Shown: positions 10,794 through 24,200 of the stretch, piece by piece
Position numbering within the stretch: position 1 is the first letter of the stretch
How the letters are laid out: each line of letters opens with the position of its first letter
The notes under the pieces: model-generated
Databases searched by the model: none
Told to the model about the DNA's origin: nothing
The model's input: the letters and a program-made list of their open reading frames with translations, nothing else
Origin: Enoplolaimus lenunculus
Lineage: Eukaryota; Nematoda; Enoplea; Enoplida; Thoracostomopsidae
Length of the DNA: 64,000 bases
Assembly (NCBI GenBank): GCA_030248215.1
Contig: JASANG010002820.1
Coordinates: forward strand, 1 to 64,000
Direction of reading: 5' to 3'
Made by a program: the position numbers and the translations under genes

Positions 10794-10873
10794 AGAAATT
10801 AAAAATGGGAGTTTCCGAGGTACGTTGTTTGTGTGAAAATAGCTGAAAAATAAAATGACAGCTGTTGTTTTAG

Positions 10874-10961
10874 CGTTCAAAACACCGTTAGGCGAGTTAA
10901 CGAAATATGGCTGTAGACAGCTTGAACCGCGAGGAGTAACTGTCTGCAACGTTTGGGGCAA
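10874..10961 (+). CDS. Possible small plus-strand exon, unidentified
   Basis: Between TTGTTTTAG and GGGGCAA|GTACAT a frame reads FKTPLGELTKYGCRQLEPRG then VTVCNVWGK. It looks protein-like and has plausible splice borders, but no partner exon was found and the family is unknown. It is mutually exclusive with a minus-strand reading of the same bases. Confidence 0.2.
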
Positions 10962-10974
10962 GTACATAAAATTA

Positions 10975-12098
10975 TTTCAGGCCCTTGTTAAGGGGCGGCC
11001 AGATTTCTGGTGGGTTTATAAAACAGCAGGTTTAGATTCTAGATTACATTTGCCGGCTCGTCCTTTACCCGTGCAATATTGCTTTACTTGCGACCCACCT
11101 TTACCCACGTCAAAAATTACTCGAAAGTTAGCTCGAGCGGTGATGTATCGAGCGCAAAAAATTGGCGCTCCAACACACTTGCTCATCGGGCTTTTCGAAA
11201 AATTTTCGGAATTTTGGGGTTTGGCTGGTTCCGACTTAGGGTGGTTCCAGGTAATTCTGGAGCACTAAAAATGCATGTTTATATGGCAAAATTCCACTAG
11301 AAAGTTAGCCACTGATGCTGTAACGTCAACACTGGAAGGCTGTTTAGCTTACGTGCGAATAGCAAACTTATTTTTGGACAATTTTCAAAAAAAGTGTAGA
11401 AAGTAAACAAATTTTGGACTGGAGGTTGGAAAATATTTTGGTCCTGCGAGGGTTAAATGGGTTAGGGCGCTCTTTCCATCATGTTGCCCATTAATACCAT
11501 CTCTGAAAGTTACAAACAATTTCACAAATGACACAAAGTTACGAAAAATGCCACTAATAAAGGTTGCCGAAACCTCCACGAAAAATTCTATCGAAAACAG
11601 GATTCGATTTCTTGACGGATCATAGGCAAACCGGCTGTTGTACCGTGGTAACTATTGTAAAACAAACCATTTTCCTTTATACAAGGAAAGCAATGTAACA
11701 CAGGACCAAAATAGTCTAAACCTTGTCCGTCATTTGGTATCCAAACTTCTTAATCTGTGAAGAATCACAAATTTTCATCCACGTTTTGAAAATCTTTACC
11801 CGCCGATATACCCAGGTCAAAACTTTCTTACCCGACCCACATTCGCCCGCCAGTATACCCTGGTGAAATCTTTCTTACTCGGCCCACAGGTACCCGTAGG
11901 CATATGAAACTATGCTCAGGCACTAAACCTGTTGTTGTCATTTACTTTTGTCAGCAAAATCAAGACGTTTACGCAGTAGCGAGTCAACTGAATAATATTG
12001 CGCTACAATTTTGGCAATTAGCTGCAAGCTCAATAGAACCAGTTAAACCAAAATCAGCGATGAGCAACCGCGTAACCCGAATTTGTCAGTTTAGAATT
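10975..12098. other. Spacer with a TTAGGC-family fragment
   Basis: At about 10979-11052 there is a relic matching one end of the TTAGGC-type MITE (TTAAGGGGCGGCCAGATTTC, then GGTTTAGATTCTAGATTACA). Near 11795-11895 a unit with CTTACCCG.CCCAC..TACCC is partly duplicated. I see nothing else; the frames here have no recognisable motif. Confidence 0.4.
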
Positions 12099-12243
12099 AT
12101 GCAATTTTCACAATATCATGCGTACACCAGATGACTTTTGAGAGGGTAGTGTGCAGCGCAATGACTTCAAAAAAGCTTCAGTGCACTGCACACTACCCCA
12201 TCAAAAGTCACCCGGTGTACGCATGATATTGTCAAATTTGCAT
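12099..12243. mobile_element. 145-bp hairpin MITE
   Basis: Almost perfect inverted repeat: CAATATCATGCGTACACC and TTTTGAGAGGGTAGTGTGCA on the left arm are mirrored by GGTGTACGCATGATATTG on the right. The arms meet around a short loop near 12165-12180. A diverged fragment of the same end (ACCGGGTGTACGCATGATAG) occurs at about 30378. No coding capacity. Confidence 0.75.
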
Positions 12244-12666
12244 TAAATCAAGTTCAATTAAACCGTTTGCAATTGCAATAAATTTTGAAATCACAACACA
12301 AAGACGACCGACGAGTATGCGTGAAAAAAGTACTAATTTTATTTGAACTCGCCGTATTTAATATATATACACAAGCAACAGTTAGAAATTTCAAACAAAT
12401 CATAGCACAACATCGATATACACACAACAGTAAAAGCCGAAGTTTGGCACAGTAAAAAACGGACTGAAGAAGGCATTCGTTTTACGAGCAGGGTAAGTAC
12501 CAAAATCCCTAAAAATACCTGGAATTTCGTTCTGCTAAACGATTTATTCGTAAATAATTAAAATTTTTAACAAATTTAATAATTTATTATATGGTATTTT
12601 GCCCTGCTCGCAACATGAACTGGCCCAAAAGTAAATATTAATTTTTAAGGTAACCTTAAGTTTTCA

Positions 12667-12964
12667 CACTGTAAATTGTAATGAGTTGATTAATCAAAAC
12701 CTGCAATGTCAGCAGAGATTCGCTTCATTATACGCAAAACAGCCATAAATACATTTCTCGAAAGTTTCGACAAATATCCGTAAACATTAATTCACTCTGA
12801 GTTTAATTGATTCTCACTCTCAGTTGAGTTGGCTTTGGGTGAGTTGATTAATTAACTCGGAATGAATTGAATCAACTCAAAATTGTAAGGATCTGATAGT
12901 CCTAACTCAGACTGAATGATTTAACTCATTATGAGTTAAAATTTACTCATTGAAATTTACAGTG
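12667..12964. mobile_element. CACTGTAAAT-type MITE
   Basis: CACTGTAAATTGTAATGAG at the left and AAATTTACAGTG at the right, with the family's TGAGTTAAAATT/AATTAACTC interior. It is about 45 bp longer than the norm, because unrelated sequence replaces part of the left arm (about 12695-12785). The flank is CA on both sides instead of TA. Confidence 0.75.
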
Positions 12965-13264
12965 CACGTTTACGGTAATTAATAAACATGAGAACATACA
13001 AAGTTTCGGTGTAAACATAAAAATTTAAATTTTCCCATTCTCCTAAATTAATATATAACGAATCGTATTTGAGTGAAAATTTTTTACTGAGCTGAGACTC
13101 AATGGCTAAAGTTTGCGACCTAAATCTACATGAGTTAATACTGTAAACTTTTATTACCTGTGGCTGTTAATTTTCGAACATTAAGAATTTCTCACACTTC
13201 ATATCCTGCTGGCAACAGTTGTCAGAATTTTGCAACATATATGCAATTATCGACATCAATTAGA

Positions 13265-13484
13265 GCCCGTATTCTCAAATGTGTATAGCACCTATCTCCA
13301 GTTGGTGATGCGTCAGATAACTTTGGAACGAACGCAACCTGATGTTCAAAAATCAGCAACATTGTTCGCGTTTGATTTATCCTACATCTGTACCAATTTT
13401 GAGATCTGCAATTTCAGATGTTCGTCAGTTTGAAAACGCTATTGCTAACTGATGATAAGTGCTATACACATTTGAGAATATGGT
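13265..13484. mobile_element. TATTCTCAAATGTG-type MITE
   Basis: Left end CCCGTATTCTCAAATGTGTA then TAGCACCTATCTCCAGTTGG, mirrored at the right by CTGATGATAAGTGCTATACA then CATTTGAGAATATGG. Related copies occur at 24887-25080, 25890-26108 and 39472-39686, so it is a family of about 220 bp. The 67-codon frame across it is not a gene. Confidence 0.72.
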
Positions 13485-13799
13485 CACAGGAATCGATTGC
13501 CAATTATGAATGTCAAGAGTCACCGCCGAACAGCGGTGGCAACAACGTTTGGGAACTGCATGCTTGGTCATCATGCCTGTATACTCTGGTTAAGTTACAA
13601 TATAGCACAACATTAAAGAAATGTAACTTGTTTATTGTGAACAGTATAACCAGACACACCATTTAGAATGCAGAAATCTTGAAACAAATGCAGTAGGTGG
13701 AAACATATGATAAATTATGAAGTATAGCACAAATTGAAAATTTGGGCAATACACGCTCAGACGCTTTTCGTAAAATAAGTTAGAATAATGCCAATTTTT

Positions 13800-13935
13800 C
13801 TTAAATTTTCGAGTGAGAAAAATTTTCAGTACCGAAAATAGCAGAAAATTCCGGTGAAAAAAACACCGGATTTCTTACCGGAACCGGATAGTGAAAAATA
13901 CCGGATTTCCCTACCGGAACCAGAATTCCGGTTGC
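13800..13935. repeat. ACCGGA-rich palindromic repeat
   Basis: Short interspersed ACCGGA/TCCGGT words (for example TACCGGAACCGGATAG and CCCTACCGGAACC) make an imperfect inverted structure. A similar region lies at 57640-57990. It looks like a small repeat family; its borders are not clear. Confidence 0.4.
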
Positions 13936-14264
13936 ACCCTGTCCCCAATACCACGTTTCACAGCTCTGTAACTTTATGGTCCGTCAAAACAAAACTTTGT
14001 TTCCCGAGATGGGCCCCTCATCGGGTTGAGGCCCTCGATTTGGGAGGTTTGGGAAGGAATATCACAATATTACATACGGCTCCTGGTCTTGTAAGCATGA
14101 CAAAGACCGGCACCTTCTGATTTAAACGTTACACCTTTATACCGTGGGCCAATAAATACAAACATTACAAAAAACTCTTTGATAGTGAAAAAAAACAACA
14201 TCAACGGGAGAGTTGGAAAAAATACAAATTCAAGCGGAGTAACAGTTTAACCAGGAGCGTAGTT

Positions 14265-14536
14265 TGGATTTATTTTTAAGATTAACTGCAAGCAGAAATA
14301 TTCGTACCCGAAACGTGTCAACTGTTATGAAAAAATTACAACTTTTATATGTAGGAGTAGAGTTAAAACCTGTATACATGCCTAGTAAAGTATAACCCCG
14401 ATGCAACAGGTAATAATTGTAACGCCTTGAAACCGTGTTTATATTTCACACACCTCAAGGAATTTGAGAAAAAATTTTTTTATACACACCCTTGTATACT
14501 CTGCTTATACGCCCCTGAGTACAAAAGTTAACGAGT
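14265..14536 (-). promoter_or_regulatory. Likely 3' UTR and polyadenylation signal of the NWD-like gene
   Basis: Downstream of the TAG stop at 14537-14539 on the minus strand, an AATAAA hexamer lies at 14274-14269, giving a 3' UTR of roughly 270-300 nt. No later exon is needed, since the coding frame closes here. The site is predicted from sequence alone. Confidence 0.4.
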
Positions 14537-15219
14537 CTATTCGTGCCGGTTTGCAGCTGCGATCATAAACGGTTCATACACAGGAGCACAACTGAGCGAC
14601 GGTGTCTTACTTCCTGCGCTTGAGATTGACGCGTTTCGTTTATGTATCGCAGCCGAAACGTTGTTACCACCGCGGCCACGTTGTGATCCAGCTAAACTGA
14701 TCGTTGTAGCGGCACACGAGTTTGAAACGCTACCAGGTGGACCTTTAACGTTTCGAGACGTCGGTCCGCCGCCAGTGGAGGCCATATGAGGGTTAACGCC
14801 GGGTCCGTCAGATGTCGCGGTGGCTGAATGTAACGCAAACAAACCAGCTGGACTATTGTGAAGACAAATAATTGGCAAATGAATCGACGGATTAATCACT
14901 GGTGTTGACGTTGGCAGCGATGTTGTAAGCGATGTTTTAGTCTTTGATGTTGCCGACAAGTGTTGATCAACCACAGCGGACGATGGCGATTGTTGCTTTG
15001 ATGTCGCCGACGATTGTGTTGTAGGTGCAGGTTGTTGCTTTGTAGTTGCTGACAATGGCGTATCTGGTGGCGGTGGCTTTGATGATGGACGGCAGTCAAC
15101 GACAACACGATTGGCGTCGAATGAAATATGAAGCGAATGAATGTTGACGTGAGTCGCGAATGTTGCAATACATTGACCAGTGTCGAGCGATAACGCGAAT
15201 AAGTCGCCGTTGCCGCAAC
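14537..15219 (-). CDS. NWD-like gene, exon 24 (last blade and C-terminal tail)
   Basis: 683 nt, residues 1930-2155 and the TAG stop. [20 protein letters not shown] closes the WD region. The remaining 180 or so residues are a Ser/Thr/Pro-rich tail ([18 protein letters not shown]) ending [16 protein letters not shown] second frame here at 14896-15168 is a shadow. Confidence 0.92.
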
Positions 15220-18200
15220 CTGAAGCAGTGCTCAGAAATGAGTAACATTTAACATAAAAGGGTAATTTCAAGCATTCCGACTAAAATCAATCAAACTGAT
15301 TGGTCGAATTGTATAGGAACAATTTGATACCGAGAACAGAACTTCTGTGAACGCAGGGCGAGGGCTGGGGGGGTGGAGTTTCGTTGAAATTCAACGTACT
15401 CGGGTTAGGGAGAGATTTTGTGAAGTATAACGTGGACATAGGTAAATTATTCCGTCTTGTGGACTCTTGAGATCACATGGAGGATTCTCAGTGGCCAATA
15501 TCGGAAAGGTGAGAGCCCACTTGGCGTGGCCCGAACCTTACTCAAAGCTGCTAGCTTTTTGTTAATTTTCGACGTCTTTTGCTTATTTCTCGTTGCGTTT
15601 CAACTTGCCAACAATCGCTTCACAATAGTCAACAGTCCAAAACGCTTGCAAAATTTAACACCGTCTGATTTTCAACTTACATTTGGCCATGACAATATTA
15701 AATATTTCTATATCTTTTTTGCAGGGTTCCAACCGGAACTGGATTTTGTCCGAAAGAGGAATCGGAATCAAATGTTTCTGTCGGAACTGGAATCGGATTT
15801 GGAATCAAGTTTTAGTAATTCTATTAAAAAGTTAAAGGTGTATGACTTTTAACTTTTGTTGCCATAAGCCTGTTTCCGTTACTGTTCGCAGCTTCAGTAA
15901 AAATTGTTTATATAGCTGACCGAATACACGTCACAACTCGGAATATTTAGTAATAAAAAAGCTAACAGAATAGCTGCAAATGAACGAAACAAAACGAAAC
16001 AAGCAAAATCTAAGTTCAATCATCTTAAAAACTCATAACCGAAAAATCAGAATAGGGGCATCGGAACAGCAGTCAACAGGAATCGGACGTCAAACTTTGC
16101 CGCAATTTACACAACTATCAACAGTCCACAACGCTTGCTAAATTTATCGCAGTCTCATTTTCAACTTCCATTTGGCCAATGACAACATTATGCGCCGTTC
16201 ACAATAATTTTATCAACGATGCCACAAAATATGCTATAACCCAACGCTATCACGATGATATTTCTATATCTTTGTTTTTGTGTCTAATTTTGTCTTCGTT
16301 CTGCTTTTCAGCTTACCAACAACAGCGACACAACTGTCGACAGTCAACGCAACTGCCGATACGGTCCACGGCACGCGTTCTTTATCATCTTCTGACGCAA
16401 TCCCAGTCTCAGAGTGTGTCGCGTTGCAAGCGTACGTATAGACGGCAGCACCGGTTTCGACGTCCCATACGATGACACACTGATCAGTTGCTCCGCTAAC
16501 AACTTGGCGATTATCGCGTGTAATGGCGCAACAGGTTACACGGTCTTCATGCCCGGCGAGAACCTAGAAAGTATAATAATTTTGACAAGAAACACGGGTG
16601 TATACAATCTATCCACTGTTACAGATATGGGTCGTTTCAGCGAAACTTCGCTCAAGACTAATGGTGGTTCGCTACTGGAGGTGCGGGTGCTTCACTTTAT
16701 AAAAGCCCCAACTTTACGATTTCTCTCCGATTCAGGTCCACGACTCACAATTTCACCCCTTGGGTAAATTTGCTTTCCTTATATTTTTGGGGGCAAACAT
16801 CATCAGTATGAATTAAACATGCGTTCTCTGGTCTCGATCATATGTCTTATATATTTGGTCTGTGTTTATTGTTTATATGGTTATTTATGACTACATTGCT
16901 TAGTCGTAGGTGTAACTAAACGCAAACTAGTGCACCTGACGCTTTATTAAAAATTCTGCAGCTCCCCATACACACACACAAAAGTATTTCTGAATTTATT
17001 CAGAAATGTCTTTTCTGTGGCAAATCTGAAAAGGTTTTCGAAATATTTAAGACAATTTTTCTAAAAATAACTATGGAAAACGTTTATCTGTAGCCTTTAT
17101 TTCAACGCTTTTTTGAAAACATTTCGGTTATAACAGAAATACTTTTCAAGTGCACCTTGCTAATTATATTTCTTAAATGTAAGAATTTTTTCTTAAATAG
17201 AAATATTATATTGAGTGCACTGAGAAATTTCACCCCGGTTGTGAACGAACCGGGGGGCCGGTTGCTTCACCCACTCCGCCACAACCAAACGAATGGCGAA
17301 GAAAAAACATAAAGATTCAGTTTATGAAAAAGTTGCACATTTTCCAAAATTCACTCTAGAATTCGTAGCTGTGAAACCATGGACCTGATAATGATCGTTT
17401 AGCGTTTAACTGAAGCCAAACAAAAATGTCATTCAATAGTTTACCTGTGTTAAGTATCCGCTGTTCATTTCCCAAACCTTCAGCGATTCGTCTGTAGATC
17501 CAGTGACCAAACGACTGCCATCGAAGCTGACAACCATACAAGTAATCTCTCCGCTATGTGTGACTTTGCCGTGACAGACAATTCCGTCCGTATCTGATGA
17601 TATTCCCCATATTCCAGCTCTGAAATAATTTTAGCTTAGTATAGTGTAGAATTATTTTTATTTTTTAACTAAGGAAAATATAACCGTAGCTGATATATAT
17701 TTTATATATATGTATGTGTGTCTGTACTCACTAAAAATATACTTAAAATTTAAGTAAAACTGTTACCGCAATAAGTGTCGGTTTTACTTACTATGGTGCT
17801 TGGCAAAGCTTTACTTAATTTTAAGCAAACACAAAATTTTTCGCTTTACATTTACTTAATTAATCAGGAAATGACAGCAGTAGTTTTACTTATTAACATT
17901 ATTTAAGCAAAGATTTACTAAATATATAGAGTGTTTGTATGTAAGTTGTTTAGTAAATAGGACTGCTCAATATCATCAGTCGTGATGTTTTATTTTATGA
18001 CCTCATAATATATCAACAATTATAATGTCAGCGTGACAGTTGCATTTCTTCCCTTATGAATTTTGCCCCTCTTAAGCATTCAACTACGTCCACTTTTCAT
18101 GTCAGAAAATACAACTACAGTAGATTTTCTACAAAAAAAGGATCAACAATAGGTTCATTTTCTGCGCTGTCAGTCTCTAGCCAACATAGTTTGATAAAAC

Positions 18201-21200
18201 ATGACTCGGTTGATCCTAACTGCTTGGGATCAGCGAAACGGACTTACTCTTTAGTAGCATCAGCTAGCTTTCCAATCATATCGCGATCATTCGGAGCAAA
18301 CGCACACAACTCTCGAACACCTTTGAAAACAATCGGGATATCAGCATCGGTTGAACTTGATCCACCACTTGGGCCAGTTGCCGACGACCCACCTGTCGTT
18401 AAACTCGACAACGAAAGCCCAGTTGTGCCACCGTGAAACGCAGATAATGCCGCGGATGTTGCTGTCGTTGCGCTAGTTGCTGTTGACATACCGCATGCTG
18501 CTGTACTGCTACTGCTTGCAGTTGCGTTTAGCGACATTGATGCGGCTTCAGCGAACAGTTCGGCGTGCGCTGACCATATGTGAACGTTATCAGCCGAGTC
18601 TAACGAAACGATTTTGTACGAGTCACGGAATGTTTGTAATGATAGGATCGGTGAAGGATTGTGACCCTGAATAAAGAATTAAATTTAATACTTTCTCGCA
18701 TAGAGTATACTATGAACGACTAATCGCAACTCGACATATATATAGTGAATGCGCAGTGTTTACTATAACCGTATACGCACGAAACGTTTCGAGAGGAATG
18801 AGAGCCCTGCAACAGCGCGGGGGTACTACACTGCAAAAAATGGTGAGTCAAACTGATTCTCTTCGAAATAGGCTTTTCCTGAGTATACAAACTGAGTCAA
18901 ATTTTGACTCCGCCCAAGTCAAGTTCGACTCAATTTAACTCTAGTGGCGTCGAATTTTGACTCAGTTTGTGTAGTCAGGAAAAGCCTATTTCAGAGAGAG
19001 AGAGAGTTAATTTGACTCACCATTTTTTGCAGTATAATTTTACACAGAGCATAAATCTCAGATTGAACAGAACCTATAAATGAGAGAATTTTAAATAGTA
19101 AAGGTTCAATGAATAATCTCAAAACAATTAACCCGAACACAGTTGGAACTTATTACAGCTGAGATGACGCCTTACATTTAGGATATTTCTACAATGGTCC
19201 CTTGCGTGAAATTTTGACCTAAAATCTAAATATATGGTCTTCGCCAAATCATCATTGTACAAGATCCAGTTCAAACAAATTTTTGAATCTGATTAAGTTT
19301 TAAATTCCATAGTTTTTATAAAAAATATTACAACTGGGAGTAACCATGTGTATTGTGAATTTAGCGTTTTAGTTTGACTTACGAAGTAGCATTTAACGCA
19401 TGTGCCATTGTCAATTTTAAATATACGAATGCCGCCGTTTGTTCCTCCAGCGATCAAAAAATAACAATCGTTTGTGAAACAAATCGCCGATACGCAAACG
19501 TTGCCTGACGCAAAATCAGTATCATTTCGCCAAATAATCAAGCAGGTCTCGACGTCCCAGCATTGGATAAGACCGTTGTTGAATCCTGAAAAAACAGCAA
19601 TTTTGCACTCAAAATAATATTTCTGAAGGTGCACTTGAAAAGTATTTCTGTTATAATAGAAATGTTTTCAAAAACCTTTTTGAAATAAAGTCTGAAAATA
19701 TAAATTTTCCAGTTATTTTTAGAAAAATTGTCTTAAATAACAGCAAAACTTTTCAGATTTGCCACGGAAAACACTTTTCTGAATAAATTCAGAAATACTT
19801 TTTTGTGTGTGGCCCATGTAAAGATCAGTGGCGGAGAGTGCTTCTGTGGGACTATAATAGAGCAAACTTAACCTTTAGACTAATTTTTTTTGTTTGGCTT
19901 AGGCTTAGGCTTAGGAATATGCTCATTCTTACGCGTAGGTTTACGCTTAGGCTTAGGCTTAGGCTTAGGAATATGCTCACTCTTACGCTTAGGCTTAGGC
20001 TTAGGCTTAGGAATATGCTCATTCTTACGCGTAGGTTTACGCTTAGGATTAAGCTTAGGAATATGCTAATAATACTGTTCCGCCCCTGTTCTTTACATTG
20101 ACCGCAATTTTTATACCAACGAATTACATTTGCTGGATTTCAATTATAAATTGTCGGACCAGACCTGAGAAATTGAGAGATACAATACCTACACCAAGTA
20201 ACCGGAATTCCGGAAGATAACGCTACCAGTGAGAGTTCAAGGATAACTGTATCGCATTGCCCATTTTTCCCCAAAAGACAAATTTACGCTGTTATTTTTT
20301 ACTTTCAAAAGGAAACTAAACGAAAAGCTAATTTTAAGTTTACAAAATTCAAATTTTGTCTTAGAAAATACTCGCGTTTAGCTTTAATGGCCGATGTAAA
20401 GAACAGGGACAGAACAGTATTATAAGTATATTCCTAAGTCTAAGCCTAAACTAAACCTAACCGTAATAATGAGCAAATTCCTAAGCCTAAGCCTAAGCCT
20501 AAGCCAAGCAAAAATTAGTCTAAAGCTTCAGCCTACTCTTTACCAGTCCCACAGAAAAACGTTCCGTCCCTGATCTTTACATTGGCCGCTTTAATGAACA
20601 AATCTAATAATATAGACGGAAACGCGTTATAGTTCAGCAATGTTATACACTGATATAGCCCTCCACAGATAAGACTATAATCTGAACTTCTATACCAATT
20701 ATCCCGCTTGGACAAACATTCCCCGGCAAAGATACGGAATGTGGACCGGTTAGGAATTAGATAAAAAGTGTCCTATCTCATATCTCGACGCGCTGAACTC
20801 AACGGCGCCGTTTTTAAGTTTGTGAAGACTTTTGATTCAATAACCTAAACAAGTTTCCTATTATGCAAATCATTTGATGTAGTGTTATCAATGCTGTATA
20901 GTTTATCTACAGCACAAATTTAGACATCGGCTAATCCCTGTTAATAATAAATAAACATAAGGTCATGACATTTGAACCAGGGGTTCTGTAGTCTGAAAAC
21001 TTGTGCAGCTAAATTCAGTGAGATCTATAGAATAAAGAGTTTTCATTAAATTCCGAAACGGTGTCTATTTCGGTCCTTCCGGTAGATCTTCTTAACATTT
21101 TGAGACTTCAAGTATGGTAAATCAAACCAGATCCCGGAAACTATCTTTAAGTCAAACACTGACCTGCTCCTGCCATCTTGCAATCATGCGACACACCAAC

Positions 21201-24200
21201 GCTGTAAATAGTCGGTTCTGCGGCCGAATCTACATCACCGTACTGTATTTGGCCAGTCATACTTGCAATTGACCCACGTGACGATTTGGAATGCATACTA
21301 ATTAAATTCGAGCGATTTCCGGTTGATTTCAACTGAGTCGAATGTTGTTGGCTGCCAGGTTGCTGTTGCGAAGGTCCGATGGATGAACTAGAACGATCCA
21401 AGCTTGATTTTCCTCCGCCCGCTCCGGCACCAGAACTCAGATGTGCTCGGTACCCGTTTTTAGCCGGCGGCAACTGGTTCGGCGCAATACAAGCTGAACT
21501 TCGAGGATTGACGCCGCTTTGTGGATGCCGTCGTGGTGGAGCGCTGGCACGTTTTCGATTACGACCAGTTAAAGGCGGCGGAAAGCACCATAGATGGACT
21601 TGGTCGCCGCAAGCAGAGATAAGAAAGTGACTGTCAGATGAAAACTGAAGCAAGCTTAGTTAAAAATGACGCAAAGAAAATTATTCAAAAGACTCAATTT
21701 AGGAAATGAGTTTCGAATGAAAATTTAGGAAATGAGTTTCGAATGAAAATTGAATAAAATTCAATTGTTTAAAAATTACTCTCAAATTAAAATTGAAACA
21801 ATTGGTTTGTTGTTGACGTTGTTCGCTGGCTAAGAAGATCCGTGAGTGGGAAAATACTTCATTCGTTAGAAAATTAGACCGATGCTGCAAATATTTTTAC
21901 ACCAAAAACCCAAAGCGAGTAATGTTTAGACGCATAAAATTTGTCAATCTAAATTTCTCAGTTTCAGCATACAAATAACCTTGTGAATTTATAGGTTCCT
22001 GTCTTTCAATGTTGCTTAAAATTTTAATTTAACAAAGAATGCAGAATGACAACAGTGTGCAACTCTTGAGGTCCCGTATGGAACAAAATGTACCACCGGG
22101 CGTGGCGTTTTCGGCCGACCCCCCCCCCCTTTGTTCAGAGGGGGGGTTGCAATCACATGATTACCCCTAAATTAAACTCTAATGGGAGCATGTTTGACGC
22201 ACATACATAACGTGCCATGGTTCGCATCGGTTGTACCCCTCTCTAAATAAAGGGGGATAGGGCAAAAACGCAACGCGTGCCGGATACATTCTTTTCTACA
22301 CAGAATGTGACGAGTTGCACACTCTTGTTAAATAGATATGATCCACTCTTGTTAAATAGATATGATCCACTCTTGTTAAATAGATATGATCCACTCTTGT
22401 TAAATAGATATGATCCACTCTTGATAAAACCAACAAACACCATGCTGACCTTTACTGATGTGACCGGTTTTGGTTCGCTGTCCATCCAAAAATTTGAATA
22501 TTCGGCAAGCGGTTGAGCATTGTGCAAATCGTACACGTACATATTGCCGTTCTGAGAACCAAGAAATACTTGACAATCGTCTTCTGCGATTGCCAAACTG
22601 CATACCTGTAAAAAATAGAAACTGGATCATATATTCAAACAGAGGCCACAGGTACGGAATATGGACCCACCCTAAAAATTTAATGAAAAACAGTTTATAG
22701 GTTTTGGGCAAGCTGAGTTCAGCGGTACCATTTTTAAAGCTGCCGTATCTCCGGTTCAAAAGTTATGGCGTTTTAAATGTCAACTTTTTACTATATAAAC
22801 ATGTACAAACAGTGACGTACCGACAAATTTGGATTGGGAGGGGCCACATCGTGCCAGATTCGTGCCTTAGGTTTCTACTTTAAAAGTAAAGTTGGAACTC
22901 TTCAGCAGTGACCGATCTAAATTTTTTCCAGGGTCTTAGTCGGCTCCGGGACTCATTTCAGTGTCGTCTTTTAGGTCCCCTAACGAAAAGCTACATTTTA
23001 ATTCTAGCACAGAACTTCAGTTTGGGGTCTTTGTGGGCGTTTTTGCCTTGGAGTTAAAACAGAATGTGGGACAGCTCGTAGCCAGGATTGAGGGCGAGCT
23101 TTGAAGAATTCGTGAGCAAAGCGAACGAGAAGTTACACACTGTTTCAGTGTTAAACCCCTCTGTAACAGTCTCAAAACGTTTTATTCGTGAACTGCTTGG
23201 TCTAAGTCACCAAACTTTCCCCCCGGTCAAGCATTTGCGTAGCTTTGCGCATCCTTTATTATCTTTAGTTTTGAGCTGATTAGGTTATCAACTTAGACAA
23301 TGAAGTTTTACTAACTGGATCCGATTGGGGGGCTACTCCCCTCTTGGTACGCCCCTATGAACAAACGCCAACCAAATTTGTATAAAGAATAAACCAAGAT
23401 CAGCTTATAGTTTACAAACATGTGAACGATAGATACTTTCTCATCCAATCTGCGCGTGTTTGCACCGTAATTTCGATGGCCATAACTTTTAAACCGTTGG
23501 TGATGCAATCAGAGGCGGATCCAAAAAATTTTGACGGGTGAGGCGAGCTGACAAATGTTATGAAACGCAAAAATTGTAAGGTTGTCACCTGTTCATTTTA
23601 TCACCAAAAAATTTTCTGAGAGCGAAAAATTACAAGGTAGCGACCTTACATTTTATCGCAAAAAAATTCTGCGGAAAGGCCCCTTCGCCCCCCCCTTGGA
23701 TCCGCTAGTGGATGCATTAATAACTTTGTTAAATTCCTAGGGGTTCAGATTCCGTACCTGCGCAAACTTCACTTCATTCCGACTACGGTTTAAGTGACAT
23801 GAAACATCACAAAAAGGCATGCTGATATGCGTGATAAGTGCACTTTTGGTGAGAGTATGGGCTTACCCATAAACCAGAAGGCACCACGAATCAAAATATC
23901 ACCCTGGGAATTTCTGTCCGGGGGTCTTTAATGATTTTTCAGTTGGTCACATAGGAAATCATTGCCGCTCCAGAATATCATAAGACGTGACTTTTCCATT
24001 GATTTTAGAACATCCTTCCTCTTATAAGGCCATGTATGGCAGACCGCTGTCATTTGGCTTAAGTGCATTTTTAGAGTGTTTTAGGGTGATGCTATACTTG
24101 AGCGGCTCCGCTTTTTTGTTTTAAAATTGACAGGGACTGACGGCGATGGACGGCGACGGACGGTGACGGACGACGCCGGACGGCGACGGACGTAATCAAA

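Noticed and set aside
17229-17292. A functional tRNA-Ser or tRNA-Leu gene
   Set aside because: A- and B-box-like motifs are present but the anticodon region and acceptor stem are missing.
18244-18537. Alternative end of the NWD-like gene at the TAA after exon 21
   Set aside because: Exons 22-24 continue in phase with clear WD blades. The TAA overlaps the GTAAGT donor.
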